The notes beneath the pieces were generated by a model that was not told the DNA's origin, searched no databases, and worked only from the letters and a program-made list of their open reading frames with translations. The translations under genes were made by a program, and so were the position numbers. Of a DNA stretch of 64,000 bases, positions 1 through 12,579 are shown piece by piece (the first letter of the stretch is position 1; each line of letters opens with the position of its first letter). The stretch spans positions 15,484,358 through 15,548,357 of the forward strand of contig NC_079898.1 in NCBI RefSeq assembly GCF_024868665.1, read 5' to 3'. The DNA is from Triplophysa rosa. Its lineage: Eukaryota > Chordata > Actinopteri > Cypriniformes > Nemacheilidae.

Positions 1-287
1 CATTTGAAATGCAAACACTTTACGTTAAAGTGCTTGTTACAAAATGGAAAAAAAAACATGAATAACTTTGGTTTGAGAGGCAGGTGTGAGCAGCATGAGG
101 ACTTGAGCAGAAAAACAAAAACACTTGAAGTGTCTTCAGAAGTAATTGAAGAAAGGTTCAAAACAAAAATGCAGAGAAATGCAGAGTATTAGTTGAAAGA
201 AAAAAATCCATGTTATTTCGCTTGTAAAAATGAGGAAGATGACTAAAGATGAAAAAGCTGGTTGGCTGTTTAGGTCCCTGTGCTTAC

Positions 288-1195
288 CATGGTTCGGATC
301 AGGTTTAACTCTTCCGTCTGCCAATGTGCCCTTCCCTGGTGTGGTGTTCTCTCTCTGCGGGGAGGCCTTAAACCTAAACCTGCCTAGCAGCTTGTGCTTT
401 CTCAAGAAGGGAGTTCGTTTGAAATGGAGCGCCGACTTAAACGGCCGGCCCCGCTTGGGTGGCCATCCCGAAGCAGAACTGGAAAGGGATGCTAATTTGC
501 TAGCGAAACCCTTATTAATGGGCTTCTTTCCTTGAAGCTGTAATTGTGAGGTGGAAGCGTCCCGGGTGCGCCGCGTGCGCTTGGGCGGCGCGTAGCTGGG
601 GAGTCCCTTTTGCCGGGACTGTCCCTGAGTGGTAAAGATGTGAGACAGTCCATCAAAGAGTCCCTTCAGCTGGTTGTTGCCTGGGAGGCTGCTTAGGGAG
701 GGGCCGCTAGACTGGGAGGAGGAGCTGTGAGGGGAATGGGCAGAGCAGGGTGAGGACGAGTGGGCGGGGTTCAGGGAGATGGGGCTGTGTCCTTGCGAAG
801 GGGAGGGGGTGAGGAGAACGCTAGACGGGGCGTTTAACCTCACACCTGGCGTCGACGAGCAGGAATGGGGCTCGCACCGACGTTTCCGATAGCCTCGTTT
901 CCTCGGCCTGTGCTGATCCGAGGAGCCCGACGCCTCGCTGCGTAACCGTCGACCCAGGGGCGATGGCGTGAAAAATTTGGAAAGCCCGTCAATGAGACCT
1001 TTGGTTTTCTTGTTGATTGGGGGCAACGTGGTGAAGGTGGGTGTGGATGTGAGGGGGTCTGTAACACATCTGCCGTCTGTGGTGGGTATAAAGGTGCTTG
1101 ATGAGGGTGGGGTACAGAAAGTGCTTATGGAACCCCTACCATGCCGGTCTTTTTCAGACAGCTCGATGAGCGATCCTGGACCACCCTTGCCAGAC
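288..1195 (-). CDS. kat6b: kat6b coding exon 6 (linker exon of the long isoform), residues about 354-657
   Basis: The 908-bp exon lies between a T-rich acceptor ending in GGCAG and the donor CATG/GTAAGC. It opens with one base completing a Met codon and ends one base into a Gly codon. It encodes the low-complexity linker between the double PHD finger and the MYST acetyltransferase domain: Ser/Pro-rich stretches, then Lys/Arg-rich blocks. Recognisable KAT6B segments are [15 protein letters not shown] (from residue 419), [19 protein letters not shown] (from about 530), SYAPPKR, and a C-terminal [15 protein letters not shown] block. The second half matches the KAT6B-specific long linker rather than KAT6A, which fixes the paralogue. 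In mammals this exon is the site of alternative splicing between MORF isoforms (family knowledge). An in-frame stop lies in the intron beyond the donor. The catalytic exons are outside the window to the left. Confidence 0.93.
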
Positions 1196-1716
1196 CTGCC
1201 AAAAAAAGAATACAGTATGTTTATTACACGACATCTCTAGTGTGACTAAGTGAGTGCCAAATGAAAAGCTTTGATTTGAGAGCCTGATTTCACAGCTTCG
1301 ACAACACGTTCCACTGCGTCTATCTGTGCTTATCGAACCCTTAGGAGGGATATAATCCCTGAAGTCGTGCTCATTTAAAAGCTTACTGACCCAGACACAC
1401 CCGCTGCGACTGATAGCATTCCGACTGAGCTTTACTACACGGCCATACGTTAAAAATAGACTTCCAAAGAACGCCCCAGGCTAAATGTACACTGCGGCAG
1501 CCATGCTAATTTTAAACCTTTTAGGTGAAAGGCTATGAAAACCTGGATACCCTCTCAAGGCATTAAACAACAGTCAAGGTTGCAAAGGACAAAAATCAGA
1601 GTAGGTCATCAAAAAGAACATTTACACGGTTAAGGTAACATACTGAGACCTAAAACCTTTAGCCTGCAGCATAACCAACAAGATTGAAACAGCTCGGATG
1701 AAATGTGTTCTCATAC

Positions 1717-1849
1717 ATCGTTGGATGCGTTAGATTCTTTCTTGGCCTTCCCGGTTTTGCATATCGCCTTTTGATCTGGGCCGCTGCCTTGTGTAGCAAC
1801 CGTTTTCCCTCCTGCTCCTTTGGCCTGCATACTTGGCAGATCCACATTC
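1717..1849 (-). CDS. kat6b: kat6b coding exon 5: end of PHD finger 2 and basic tail
   Basis: The acceptor is the pyrimidine-rich CCTGGACCTCCCCCAG and the donor is ACGAT/GTATGA. The exon starts with two bases completing the Gly of PKG and ends two bases into the Met completed by exon 6, so it holds 43 full codons. It begins [10 protein letters not shown], the last Cys pair (C314, C317) of the second PHD finger. A basic segment follows ([18 protein letters not shown]), characteristic of MOZ/MORF proteins just after the double PHD finger. The donor is non-canonical at some positions but is the only one that keeps phase with exon 6. Residues 310-354. Confidence 0.93.
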
Positions 1850-2379
1850 CTGGGGGAGGTCCAGGGAGGCGTAAAAAGAGAGAGGGAGAAACAAAAAAGA
1901 GAGAAGCATTTCAAAGATGGCTCATCATGTCTGCAGATGTGACACTTTTCAAATATTTCTTTATAGTGCTGAGCAGAGATGACCCGCTGTGTCTCTCCCT
2001 TCATTTCCACTTGTTACAGAAGAAAAAGAATAGAGCTAAAGAAAAACAAGCTTTCTACAGGTAACTGTCAAACAAGGAAATGCAGAAGAATATGCGTTTA
2101 TAGATGTGAGGGTTTATTTTCTGACATGGCCTCAAGTCTACTCATCTCCTGCAGATGTTCAAATGAACACAAACTGAATGATAACCCCGATATTTGACAG
2201 CTGAATGTTTTACTGTTATGGTTTTACTGAATGTTATCTTCCTATAGAATGTAAAATTCGGTGTTTGGAAAACGCATCCTAAAACTGAGATTCCAGGTTC
2301 GTAGTGGCAAACAACAGTTTTTTTTTTTTAGTTTTCTTGTGATCTTGACATGGATGACAAAAAATCTTTATAAATCCAG

Positions 2380-2530
2380 CTTTCCTGTAGCTCAGTGGTA
2401 GCATGGCTATAGCAACCCAAAGGTCATGGGTTCGATCCCAGGGATGCAAATACGCGGATACAAATGTATAGTATAATACAATGCAAGTCGCTTTGGATAA
2501 AAGCGTCTGCCAAATGCATACATGGAAATG
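2380..2530 (+). mobile_element. tRNA-derived SINE
   Basis: RNA polymerase III promoter boxes are intact: A box TAGCTCAGTGG at 2388-2398 and B box GGTTCGATCCC at 2429-2439. They are followed by the widespread teleost SINE 3' tail, AAGTCGCTTTGG then AAAAGCGTCTGCCAAATG (about 2484-2516). The spacing between the boxes resembles a tRNA, but the 3' acceptor half is replaced by the tail, so this is not a functional tRNA gene. It lies in a kat6b intron on the opposite strand to the gene. Confidence 0.8.
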
Positions 2531-2962
2531 CTTTACTTTCAGGTTTAATACACTTTTAGACTCCACAGCATGTCTGCGAATATGCTTTAGTTGTGGCCTT
2601 CTTTCTATGGAATTTAATGAAACTTCTCACGACACATCCCTCCAGTAGTTACAGATATTCAGAACTAAAGGTTCTCGTAAAACTAAGTAAAATTAAACTG
2701 TTCTGCTCTATTGAAACACTTTATGGTGCTGCTCCCTCTTTATCTTAGCACTTACATGCCCATTTCAAACAAACTGCCATCATCTGAAAAGGACAAGCAC
2801 AGTCATTTGCAAGCCAGAGGCGAAGTCATTAACAACGAAAGAGCGAGAGACACACCAAACAGTGTACATATCATCTTACAATTATGTAACCAGAACTCTT
2901 TGTGTAATGGCACATTCAAAGAGCTTCACCCTGAGAATGGAAAATCCACACAAAAACAATCA

Positions 2963-3115
<153 letters not shown>

Positions 3116-3255
3116 TCAATCCACACTATTACCATGCAACAACATTCGGGGGTGAAACTGTCAGAACAAGCAGATTCCTGACACTGTAAAGGATGTCAAA
3201 GTGGCACACAGCAGGAACTGGCCAAGGCCATCAAATTGAAAAGAAAAGAACTTAC

Positions 3256-3371
3256 AGCATTCTTCCCCTGAATCTGACAGGAACTGCATGTTTTGCATTC
3301 AATGCATTGCCATCGCAGAGCCTTGACATTTGCAGTCAAACCAGCCGAGAACTTCAGACATGATGGATGGC
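3256..3371 (-). CDS. kat6b: kat6b coding exon 3: end of PHD finger 1 and start of PHD finger 2
   Basis: The 116-bp exon lies between acceptor ATTTCTCCTCAAAG and donor GAATGCT/GTAAGT. It begins with two bases of a split Gly codon and holds 38 codons. It encodes HPSCLKF, then [19 protein letters not shown]. Ligands H245, C248, C266 and C269 complete PHD1, while C272 and C275 start PHD2; this spacing is that of the DPF tandem finger. A long CT dinucleotide repeat on the coding strand lies only about 30 bp upstream of the acceptor and may form part of the polypyrimidine tract. Confidence 0.95.
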
Positions 3372-3399
3372 CTTTGAGGAGAAATGTTGGAATAAAAAA

Positions 3400-3401
<2 letters not shown>

Positions 3402-3440
<39 letters not shown>
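3402..3440. repeat. (GA)n / (CT)n microsatellite
   Basis: An uninterrupted GA dinucleotide run of about 19 units. On the kat6b coding strand it reads (CT)n and ends about 30 bp upstream of the acceptor of the exon starting at 3371. Confidence 0.95.
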
Positions 3441-3444
<4 letters not shown>

Positions 3445-4956
3445 TAGAGCACGCTCAATTAAAAGAGCGACATTACCTAATCCTTTAACTTTGGCAGGAA
3501 ACACAAAAGCCCTCGCTGAAACATTACAGGATAACTGTTAACAGAGACTTAATCAAGCGGAGAGAGAACATTCTCCAGCACATCAAAACGAAACAAACCA
3601 AAGATTCCCCGACTGCGGATCGGTTAAATATTTACACATGGCATCAACAATGCGAAGGAAGACTTTCGGAAATCTGTGTCTAAAAGCACTGTATTATCAA
3701 ACACTTCTGCGCAGCTAATTAAATCTAATTTGATGTTAACGAGGCAGAAACGGTAAGAGCGTTCACAGTAATGGCACTCGATCCGTTATAGTCATGTAAA
3801 AGCATGCACTCCTGTCCCTCAGGGCTGCCAACCAGCTGCGGTTTACAGTGCAAGACACTTTTCTATACTTTCACCAACACTTAATGAAATCCACCTCTGC
3901 GTTGTTAAGTCAAACTCAGCCATAAAAATGTCACCGGGAGAACAATTCCTCGTGGCATTTCAAAATCACTGTTCAAAACAAATTACACCATAAGAGCAGG
4001 TAATTTAACATGAACATGGCAATTCTGTCTGGAGGAGGAGGAGGAAAGAAAGAAACAGCAAGAGAATGTGAAGCGGGAGGGGAAAAAAACAACAGCTTAC
4101 AAACTGCACACCTTTCAGCAGAATCCATTAGTGGTTGTGGAAAGTCTTTTGCCATTACTTTTATACAATATAAAACTATTTTTTATGACTTTTTATAGCT
4201 TAAAAATCACTCTAGTCTCCAAGCACCTTAAAGTATTTTAGCACGTTCTGGAACATAAACCATAGGGAGAAACTAACAATAACGCAGTATTCCCTAAACA
4301 AATATTCCCATCAAGATTGTCAGCACAAATAACACCAACATTTGTATGAACCATCAACAGCCTTCATGCTACAGATGCATACTGTATGTCTGATATCAAG
4401 GAGGCCTGGAAAAGCCCTCGTCTGGAGAGATTTATTGACTTCAACTATCTAACTCTGTCGTTTCTGTCAAGCCACTCAGTTGCCTTACAAACTTTGTTTG
4501 TTTTATTCATGAACATGATTTGTGAGTCCCGGCAGAGGTTAAGACAAAAACTCTCTCATCAATCCAAGCTTCTTCAAAGCATCATCAAGCTCCACCTTTG
4601 TTATTGTATTGCAACCTCAAGCAGAAAAAATCCATATTGAGCCTTTAAGATTTGGACTATTTAATCATTCACAAAAACAAACATTTTCACAGCATCAGCA
4701 GAAATACTGTGATTATATTTATCTATGACTGTCTCCCTCCCGTCTCTCAATCTGTGTGGACATTTGGACATTACATCTGACACGTCACTTTCAATCTGCT
4801 CTGACTCGCTTTAGTCGGAGACCGATCGAATCACGTGATGTAAATGACCTACACTGTCCATGATCAGGAAAATAATTGCAACACTGAACAATCTGTCTCT
4901 GTATGTCCATTTGTGTATCCAAATATAAAAAGCAGAACCTCGCATGGAAGACACAG

Positions 4957-5386
4957 TTAAAGGGCTACTTCACCCAAAAATGAAAATTCTGTCATCATTT
5001 ACTCACCTTGGAATTGTTCCAAATCTGTGTAAATTTCTTTGTTCTGATGAACACAGAGAAAGATATTTGGAAGAATGCTTATAACCAGACAGATCTTGGA
5101 CCTTATTGACTCCCATAGTAGGATTAATTTCTTTATAATTTTTTTGTTCTGCTGAACACAAAAGTCGACATTTTGAAGAATGTAGGACAGCAAAAAGTTC
5201 TGGGCCACTTTTGCCTACTATTGTATTTTTTCCTACTATGGTAGTCAGTGGGGGGCAAAATCTGTCTGGTTATAAGCATCCTTCCAAATATCTTTCTCTG
5301 CGTTCATCAGAACAAAGAAATGTATATAGATTTGGAACAACTCGAAGGTCAGTAAATGATGACAGAATTTTCATTTTTCACTTTAA
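4957..5386. mobile_element. Angel-like palindromic element, near full length
   Basis: It begins TTAAAGGGCTACTTCACCC and ends with the reverse complement motif near TTTCACTTTAA. Internal arms mirror each other: TGAAAATTCTGTCATCATTT at the left, AAATGATGACAGAATTTTCA at the right, and CCTACTATGGTAGTCA around the centre. This matches the highly folded inverted-repeat elements common in cyprinid genomes. The name Angel is from memory. It has no coding capacity. Confidence 0.75.
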
Positions 5387-5817
5387 CGGCTAGTGAACCA
5401 AACAGAATTTAGTAACCTTATACCCATTCTATCAACCTAAATATCGCTGCTGTCTTTCTGAAACTTCGTATCTCCATATTTTGTGATTTTTATGTTTTGC
5501 CATAAATCATTATTATTAGTCACCCTTTATGTTTGTCACTTGGTTTTTCATATATATAACCAATAAAAAGTATTAAAAAGTGCTTGTTAACCTGCTTTGG
5601 CATGATTGCATCAATCACTGCTTCAATTTTGAGCAGTTAACCAAACATAGTCTCTTGTTTCAGCTGAACTCAGCTGAAGTCTGAGTCACACTTCAATAAC
5701 CACCAAAAAACATTCAGGGCTAGACGATAACTCGCTGTCGGCCAGTTGGCACAGATGTTGAGAAGATGTACTAGCCATATATGGACACGAGTCAGGCTGA
5801 GAGTTCAAATACGGTTA

Positions 5818-5931
<114 letters not shown>

Positions 5932-8900
5932 CTAGAACAGAGAAGACGACAAAAATGCTCATTTTTTTAACCGATTTGGACATGTTTTGCTTTGAATGTA
6001 ACAAGCAACTTTTCTTTAAAGCCCTCCAACATCAAAGCAGCTTGAGAAGTGGTACCGTTTACAAAGTCTAGATGTTTGACAGGATAAAACATTAAAGAAG
6101 ATCTACTGTAGCTAAACATTCGCATGGTGGGTGAACAGCTTAAGAGTGCTGCGCTTTAAATCATATTTTATACATACACAACAAGATTTATAACACCAGA
6201 TCGACTATCATTTCGAAGACGAGACACATGAGAGGCATAAAAAGAGTGCAGATTGGAGAATAAAACATTTGGCATGTGTTTTCATTAGCTTCGTTTGAAT
6301 ATCGAGTGTCAAACTAGACAGGTGGTTACAAACCCAGGGAGCCGGCGAGTTATTAGGCGCACGATTATAGAGGACAAATACATGGTGCCAAATATAAAGC
6401 AGCTTTTGGCAGAGTCAGGGTATGAACACAAGGACCCTCAAATCAATCTAACATCATTACATAGTCAAATAAAATCGCTGTACGTTTAGTGCATTTTAGC
6501 ACTCAAATGTATTTATGCAGAAATATATATAAAGTGATAAAAAAGCAATGTATAAAACAGTGTGGTCAGATTTCCAATAGGGGAGGAAACCAGCAGGGAT
6601 CTGGCAACATGATATTATATAAATATGTAGGTCATAATATGATATTATTCCAGTCTTTTAGTCCCTTGCTTCTCTTTCATCTCCACTGGACGTCTGTAAT
6701 TATATTCTTAGCTCATTCTGTGCAAGGATATTTGTCAAATAGAAATAAATTGATTTCCCCCTACTCACAGACGAGCTTTGAAATGTGGTTAATCTAACTT
6801 CCCAAAACTATTTGTGAGAAAAATGAAACTAAAATCATGGTATCATGAGGTAAAAACACTGCCATAATTTTCCCGCAGTATGTTAAATTCTCCAGGATTA
6901 GCAAATCCAGACGCAGAATCCATGACATGTGATACACCACAAACAATGGGAAATCTAAATGTCTCCCGTGAAATCAGTTTGACTACTGTAAAGATTACAT
7001 TCCGCTGTTGAAGTCAAAACAGCAGACACTTAAACAATTAAAGCCATGCAACCGATGAAAGATAAAGGATGTCCAGCAGGATGTTTCCTCATGCCTGTAC
7101 GTCACAACACGCCGCCTCACCGTATCACCGAGCGCCGTGACACAGCGCTGAGCTTGTGTAAATATTGGCAATGGGATGTTATACAACAGCGCGAGGTGTA
7201 GTCAGTGCCCTCCAAGCGAGGGTAACGCAAGGTGTTGATGCCAAAAAAAGATTACGGGGAACTGAACAGGCTCAGTGAATAGCTCTGGAGATAAGACTGT
7301 ATCTTTCTTCCCACGAAAGCCTGTGGCATGCAGGATTCTTGTAGGGGAGATCAGAAAAAGGTTAGGTGGAATCTCAACGAAATAGTCTGCCACCATACCC
7401 TCATGTCTCCAAACAGTCGCAACTAAATCTCAGCACGGGTTGTGTACGCCTGTTCAAGCCTCGAATTCAGCATCAGATGCTGCTTGCGCAAACACACCGT
7501 TCTCCTGAGAAGGGGAACCAGAAGAACTTGAGAGTAAACAGCAGAGCGATTCGGCTCGACTCTGTCCCAAAAGGCTCGTCAACGAGAGAGAGCGATCCGT
7601 CGGGGACGGCATATATCAAATGCAGATGGGGTATTAGAAGATCGAATAAAACTACATCTATTGGGCATGTTCTATGCACCATCTCAAGAGAACCACCCAG
7701 ACTGAGATCCCGCTGTGGCGTGTTGATAAATATGGAGTGTCTGTTCTGGTGAGAAACCTGTTGAGAGTAATGCTAGACTAATTGTTTTATGCAACAGGCA
7801 ATCAATCCCTGGCCTATTAATCATTTTGGCAGACCATCAATTTGCAAATGGGTTATTCATAAACATTGCAAGTTTTCATTTAAGTGCCAATTGAAAAGCT
7901 CCAATCGATGGCACCTGAATGATACGCACGCCTCTTCACGCGAACGACGTGTCGGTTCGAGCCAGAAATGAATGTGTACTCATAGGCTATAAAGGCTTTC
8001 GCTCCCCGAGGGCAACATAATCGCAATCCACAACAAAAATCCCACCATGCACATAATGCTTGACCTCAATTGCCTTCATACAATACATCTGTATTCACGC
8101 ACAGGAGGGGAAAACACACACACTGCCGATTGATATAAATACAAATAACCCCTCGACTGCAGCTCTACATGTGACGTCATTCAGAAACAGCGGTAAATTG
8201 ATTTCAATGGTAGAATTCCATTGGATTTTTCAACGTGCTCATTTAATTTGTATTGATGCTCACAATGAATGAAAAGGCATAGCTACTTATAAAGCCTGCT
8301 ATGTTTGACATTAAGTTAGCATGTACTCGAATGCATAGATCACATCCATGTAAAATAAATAAACATGCTGGCAGATTCTCGAGTTCATTTCTTTTAAAAC
8401 TACTCAGCGTAAATACAACTTTTGGACTACTTAAGTGTCATATAAATCCAGCTAGACAAAACAAACCCTTAATCCACCAGAACCAGACCTACGGTCATGT
8501 TTTCTTCCCAGTGTATATGATACGGATATTATACTTAACAGCTGTTGGTGGCAATCATAAAGATGGACATTTTTACAACTAACCAAACACATACAAACTT
8601 AGCACCAGGGCACATTCTTGCTCTGGTGTGAACACAAATATGTGCTGATTGGTGACTACACCCTGCTGAATACTGTGACAAATACGCCATCTGGAATGTT
8701 TGCAAAGGAACATTCTCAGCATTCCCATCTAAACAGGTAAAAGACAAAATGTGATGTAATCTCTGAGAAAAGACAGTTCCAACATTCCAAGAGCCAAGAG
8801 TCGGTACTTCAAGTGGTACACTCATTGGTGGAACTTCATTTTACAGTCCTGTTTCCAATGTGCATACTGTGAACTTATTACAGGAAATATAATAACTGGG

Positions 8901-9021
8901 TAATAACTAGGTACTAACCCTGAACCTACCCCTAAACCTAAACTTATATCATGTACTTACCTTATACCACCCACCCAGTGCTTTCTTAGGTAAGTACACT
9001 ATTTGTACACGTACTGTAAAG

Positions 9022-9888
9022 TAGAGCTGCACGATTAATCGTTAAAAGATTGCGATCTCGATTCAAACACCCACACGATCTCATGAATGAAAACCAACGA
9101 TTCTAGTGTGTCTATTAACTTACACCTCGGACTAAAATCATAACGCTTCAATATGTGCTGGTGCTGCCGCAGAATTATCATAAGGTATGTAACGACGTCA
9201 CAAACCATCTTTTCAACCACACACTATCATTATTTCTGTGTCAAATGATCACAGAAGTACTGGGATTAAAGCAGAGAGTTGCCAACTCACACGCATGAGA
9301 CGCATTTACAAGCTCCTACTCTGCCCAAATTAATCTCACACCAAACAACAGACCAACATATAAAGTAAATACAACCTGACAACAAAACTGCTCTTATGTT
9401 TGTCTTTCAGGATTGTGTTACATTGTTCTGATTATGCTTCACATCTTAAAATGTCTTTAAAGACTCCTTCAAGCAGTCTGTAGATATCAGGCAAATTTAT
9501 AAATCTTTCTAAAGACCTTTAATTGCATGTGTCACCTTATAAATTTGTTTTACTGAGAAATATTTCATATACAAGTTACTTCAATGCATTAATACTTTTT
9601 AGGAAGTTAAACTTTTGCATTTAAAGTAAAAAAAAACACTTTAGTGAGAAATTTTTAACCACAAATTCCATAAGTAAACTATAGTTACTGTAGGTTAACC
9701 ATGAAATATGTAATAATTTTGAAGCAAAGTCCTACATATTACATACCTAAATAAACATTTTTTTTGTCAGAACCTCTAGTAAATTATGTATTACTTTTAG
9801 TCATCATTCAGAATCATAAAAGAATCGCAATCTCTATTTGAAACAAAAGAATCGTGATTCTCAATTTATCCAGAATCGTGCAGCTCTA
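9022..9888. mobile_element. hAT-type nonautonomous transposon (867 bp)
   Basis: The ends are inverted copies: TAGAGCTGCACGATT at the left and the complementary AATCGTGCAGCTCTA at the right. The element is flanked by a perfect 8-bp duplication, CTGTAAAG, at 9014-9021 and 9889-9896. An 8-bp target duplication with TAGAG-type ends is the signature of the hAT superfamily. No transposase ORF was seen inside. Confidence 0.9.
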
Positions 9889-10641
9889 CTGTAAAGCAAA
9901 GTGCAACCCACTCATTTCCCAACGTCCATCATATCAAAGGCAGCACCACAAAAGCAACACCTGAGCATTCTCAGTCGTTCTGTCCACTAAGTGGAGCTAG
10001 CATGCATTCACAGCAGACTGAATTAAGTCATTCGGAGTGGCTGCACTGGGGAAACAAACGGTAAAGGTGCAAATGTGCAAAACATGCTATCAAATTTGTG
10101 ACCGTGACGACCGCCGAGGCACATACAGGTCTTCATTTGAATAATGTGGAGGATAAATGCTCTAGTGTAAGAACATGAGGTTCTCTATGGTGCTTAAAAT
10201 AACATCCGTGTTATGTGAAGCTACAAATTCAAAGAGGTTTAAACAGACTTAAAGAAATATAAAACTATAGTGTGAATGAGCTCATACTACAGATTAGCAA
10301 ACACAATATCATGGATAAAATTATTAAAGGGGTGATTTAACGATGTTTCATGCATTCTGACTTCTTTACAATGTTAAACGTGCTGGCTTCTCATGCTTAA
10401 CATGGTCAACTTGTCAAAACCCGAGTTGGACGTATTACGAAGTATTTCTGTGCTTGATACACTCCCCCAAGGTTCGTATAGGTTTAGGAAAAAAAAATTT
10501 GAACAAAGAAAAACCAATACGTAACAACTTTTCTTAGTCCCTTATTGGGCAATTCTCCCAGAGAAGCACGGCCACGGCAAGGCGAAAGAAATAGCCCGCC
10601 CACGCGTCAACCGACGAGCAATAGGAAGACCCACTTACCAT

Positions 10642-10735
10642 CAAGATTGCCTGCGCTGCGCTGCACTGCGTGGCTGCGCTGCGTCAAGATTGCCTGCGCT
10701 GCGTGGCTGCGCTGCGTCAAGATTGGCTGCATTGT
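10642..10735. repeat. GC-rich minisatellite-like tandem repeat
   Basis: A unit of about 33 bp containing CAAGATTGCCTGCGCTGCG and CTGCGCTGCGT is repeated 2.5 times, with internal GCTGC sub-repeats. It produces a short open frame that is not a gene. Confidence 0.8.
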
Positions 10736-10835
10736 GGGCCTGCAGATACAGCTTGTTACTCTTGCGATAGTGAGAGAAGTTGAGGTGTGTTTGTTTGTTC
10801 ACGGCATTTCGGTGATGGATGTTATATAAACGGTG

Positions 10836-12579
10836 TAGGGATGGGCACAAGTACTCGATTACTCGAGTACTCGAATGCGACAACGACGATTGATGGTGAA
10901 AACGATGATCGTTTGGGTCTATAAATACATTTTTTAATTATTTTATTTCTTTCCGATTGGTTATGCTGGAATTTTTGTGCCCAGATATTTGATTGTTGCG
11001 TTGCGAGAGTTTGCGGTCCAGAGTCAAGTCTAAAGCACAGAAGGGCATATTGAAAGTGCACAGTGCTTGGTTTCACTTTGATTTGAAGTGCAAAATGTGC
11101 AGCGCCAAGCAGCATACAAAACATACAAATCTACTACAAGTTTGATCCGATATTATCTTACACTATGTCTAACGTTACGCCGCACGTGAGCAGCGCAATG
11201 CAAAATGGCGAAAGCAAAAAGAAACTGGAGTCTTTGCGCTGCATCCAGTGGGCACAGAATTTCTGTTTATAATGGGTTAGTGTTGTATTCGCGCCGCTCG
11301 CGGGGCAGGGGGAGCATTTTCAATCCATTCACATGGAAGCTGAGCTCGCGTTAAGCTCGCGGAGCAAAGCGAGCATTCATCTTCTCCGCGAGCCCATGTG
11401 AACGTGCGCTGAAGTTCATAAGAATGGATTAAAAATACTCACTCTGCTCCGCACCAATATATTTGGACAAGGGCTGTCACGATTATGAAATTTGACTGAC
11501 GGTTAATTGTCTAATAAATCATTGCGATTATGATGATTAATTGTCTGTTTTAGGGCTTTGACGATTATGACGATTAATTGTCTGTTTTTGAGCTTTGACA
11601 TTTAATTCTCATACATTTTTGATTCAGCGATTGAAACAACCATATTGTTCTGAATACAAGACTATGTTTTTTTCTTGGAAATACATCGGAAAAATTGGGT
11701 CATCATATATTTAAGGCTTTTACCTGTCAATAATACAACCACCAAATACTTGTAAATTAAGTAAATTGATCAGGTGTGAATTGAAGCCATTAAAATACTA
11801 TCAGTCATAGAAAAGCTTCTAGTCTACTTTTTTCTCACTTGCAAGACTACAATAAAATATTACTTGTGTGTTAATGAAATTTTGGTAGACTGGTTTTCAC
11901 ACTGAGATTTGCTTAAATAATATTAAATTGTACTGCAGGTAATTTGTATATGTTTTTATTTTTTATTTTTTTATTTTTAAGTAATTGTGTTGTGGTGGTA
12001 CATTTTACAAGTATTACCATGCTTTAGTAACAATATATACACTAAAATATGCAGATGCAATACAGCTCCCCCTAGTGTCTTCTATAGAGATGTGCAATAA
12101 TTGCAATGATCTGAAACCATCGCGATGAGGTCAAACAATCGCGATGAGAAGATTAGTTAATAATCGTGACAGCCTTAATTTGGACACAAAATGTCAGGTG
12201 AGACCACTATTATCAGACAGACATGTAAGACGAGCATAAGAGACTTTATCATCAGACACTGACAGACACAAATATGACAGGGCAGAGATGACGTTTCATC
12301 TCACGCTGATATTTCTTTTAAATGTTTATTTTATTTTCAAAAACATTGATAGTGAATTTTTAATAATCTAACAGTGTAGATTTAATTATTTACTCAATCT
12401 TATAGTTTTATTAACATAAATTTTCGTATCAGTGTTGTAATTAATATCTTTTCATTGTCACCATGGTATGGGGACACGCCCTGCCCCCTCTAATGCCCCG
12501 TCCCCAAATTAATCGAGTACTTGTTTTTCAAACCTGTCCAGTACTCGAAATGAAATATGATCAAAAATGCCCATCCCTA
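10836..12579. mobile_element. hAT-type element A (1744 bp), interrupted by a second hAT
   Basis: The terminal inverted repeats are TAGGGATGGGCA at the left and TGCCCATCCCTA at the right, with further inverted similarity around the ACTCGAGTACTCG palindrome. Flanking 8-mers AAACGGTG (10828-10835) and AAAAGGTG (12580-12587) differ at one base, consistent with an old target duplication. Positions 11469-12177 are a separate later insertion. Confidence 0.8.
11469..12177. mobile_element. hAT-type element B, copy 1 (709 bp), nested in element A
   Basis: The left end AAGGGCTGTCACGATTAT and right end ATCGTGACAGCCTTA are inverted copies. The flanking 8-bp duplication ATTTGGAC (11461-11468 and 12178-12185) is perfect. 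It is the same family as copy 2 at 19353-20529 but in the opposite orientation. It lacks the internal insertion found in copy 2 and so provides an empty-site reference near 11641-11647. Confidence 0.9.

Noticed and set aside
2388..2460. tRNA gene with A and B boxes
   Set aside because: The 3' acceptor half is missing and the sequence continues into a fish SINE tail, so it is a tRNA-derived SINE.
7366..7752. 128-codon plus-strand open frame in the kat6b intron
   Set aside because: No recognisable motif or splice context, and the opposite strand is equally open. It looks like a chance ORF.
8895..9010. CCCTAAACCTAAACTT run resembling telomere repeat
   Set aside because: It is too short and irregular. 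Similar words occur in common fish interspersed repeats.
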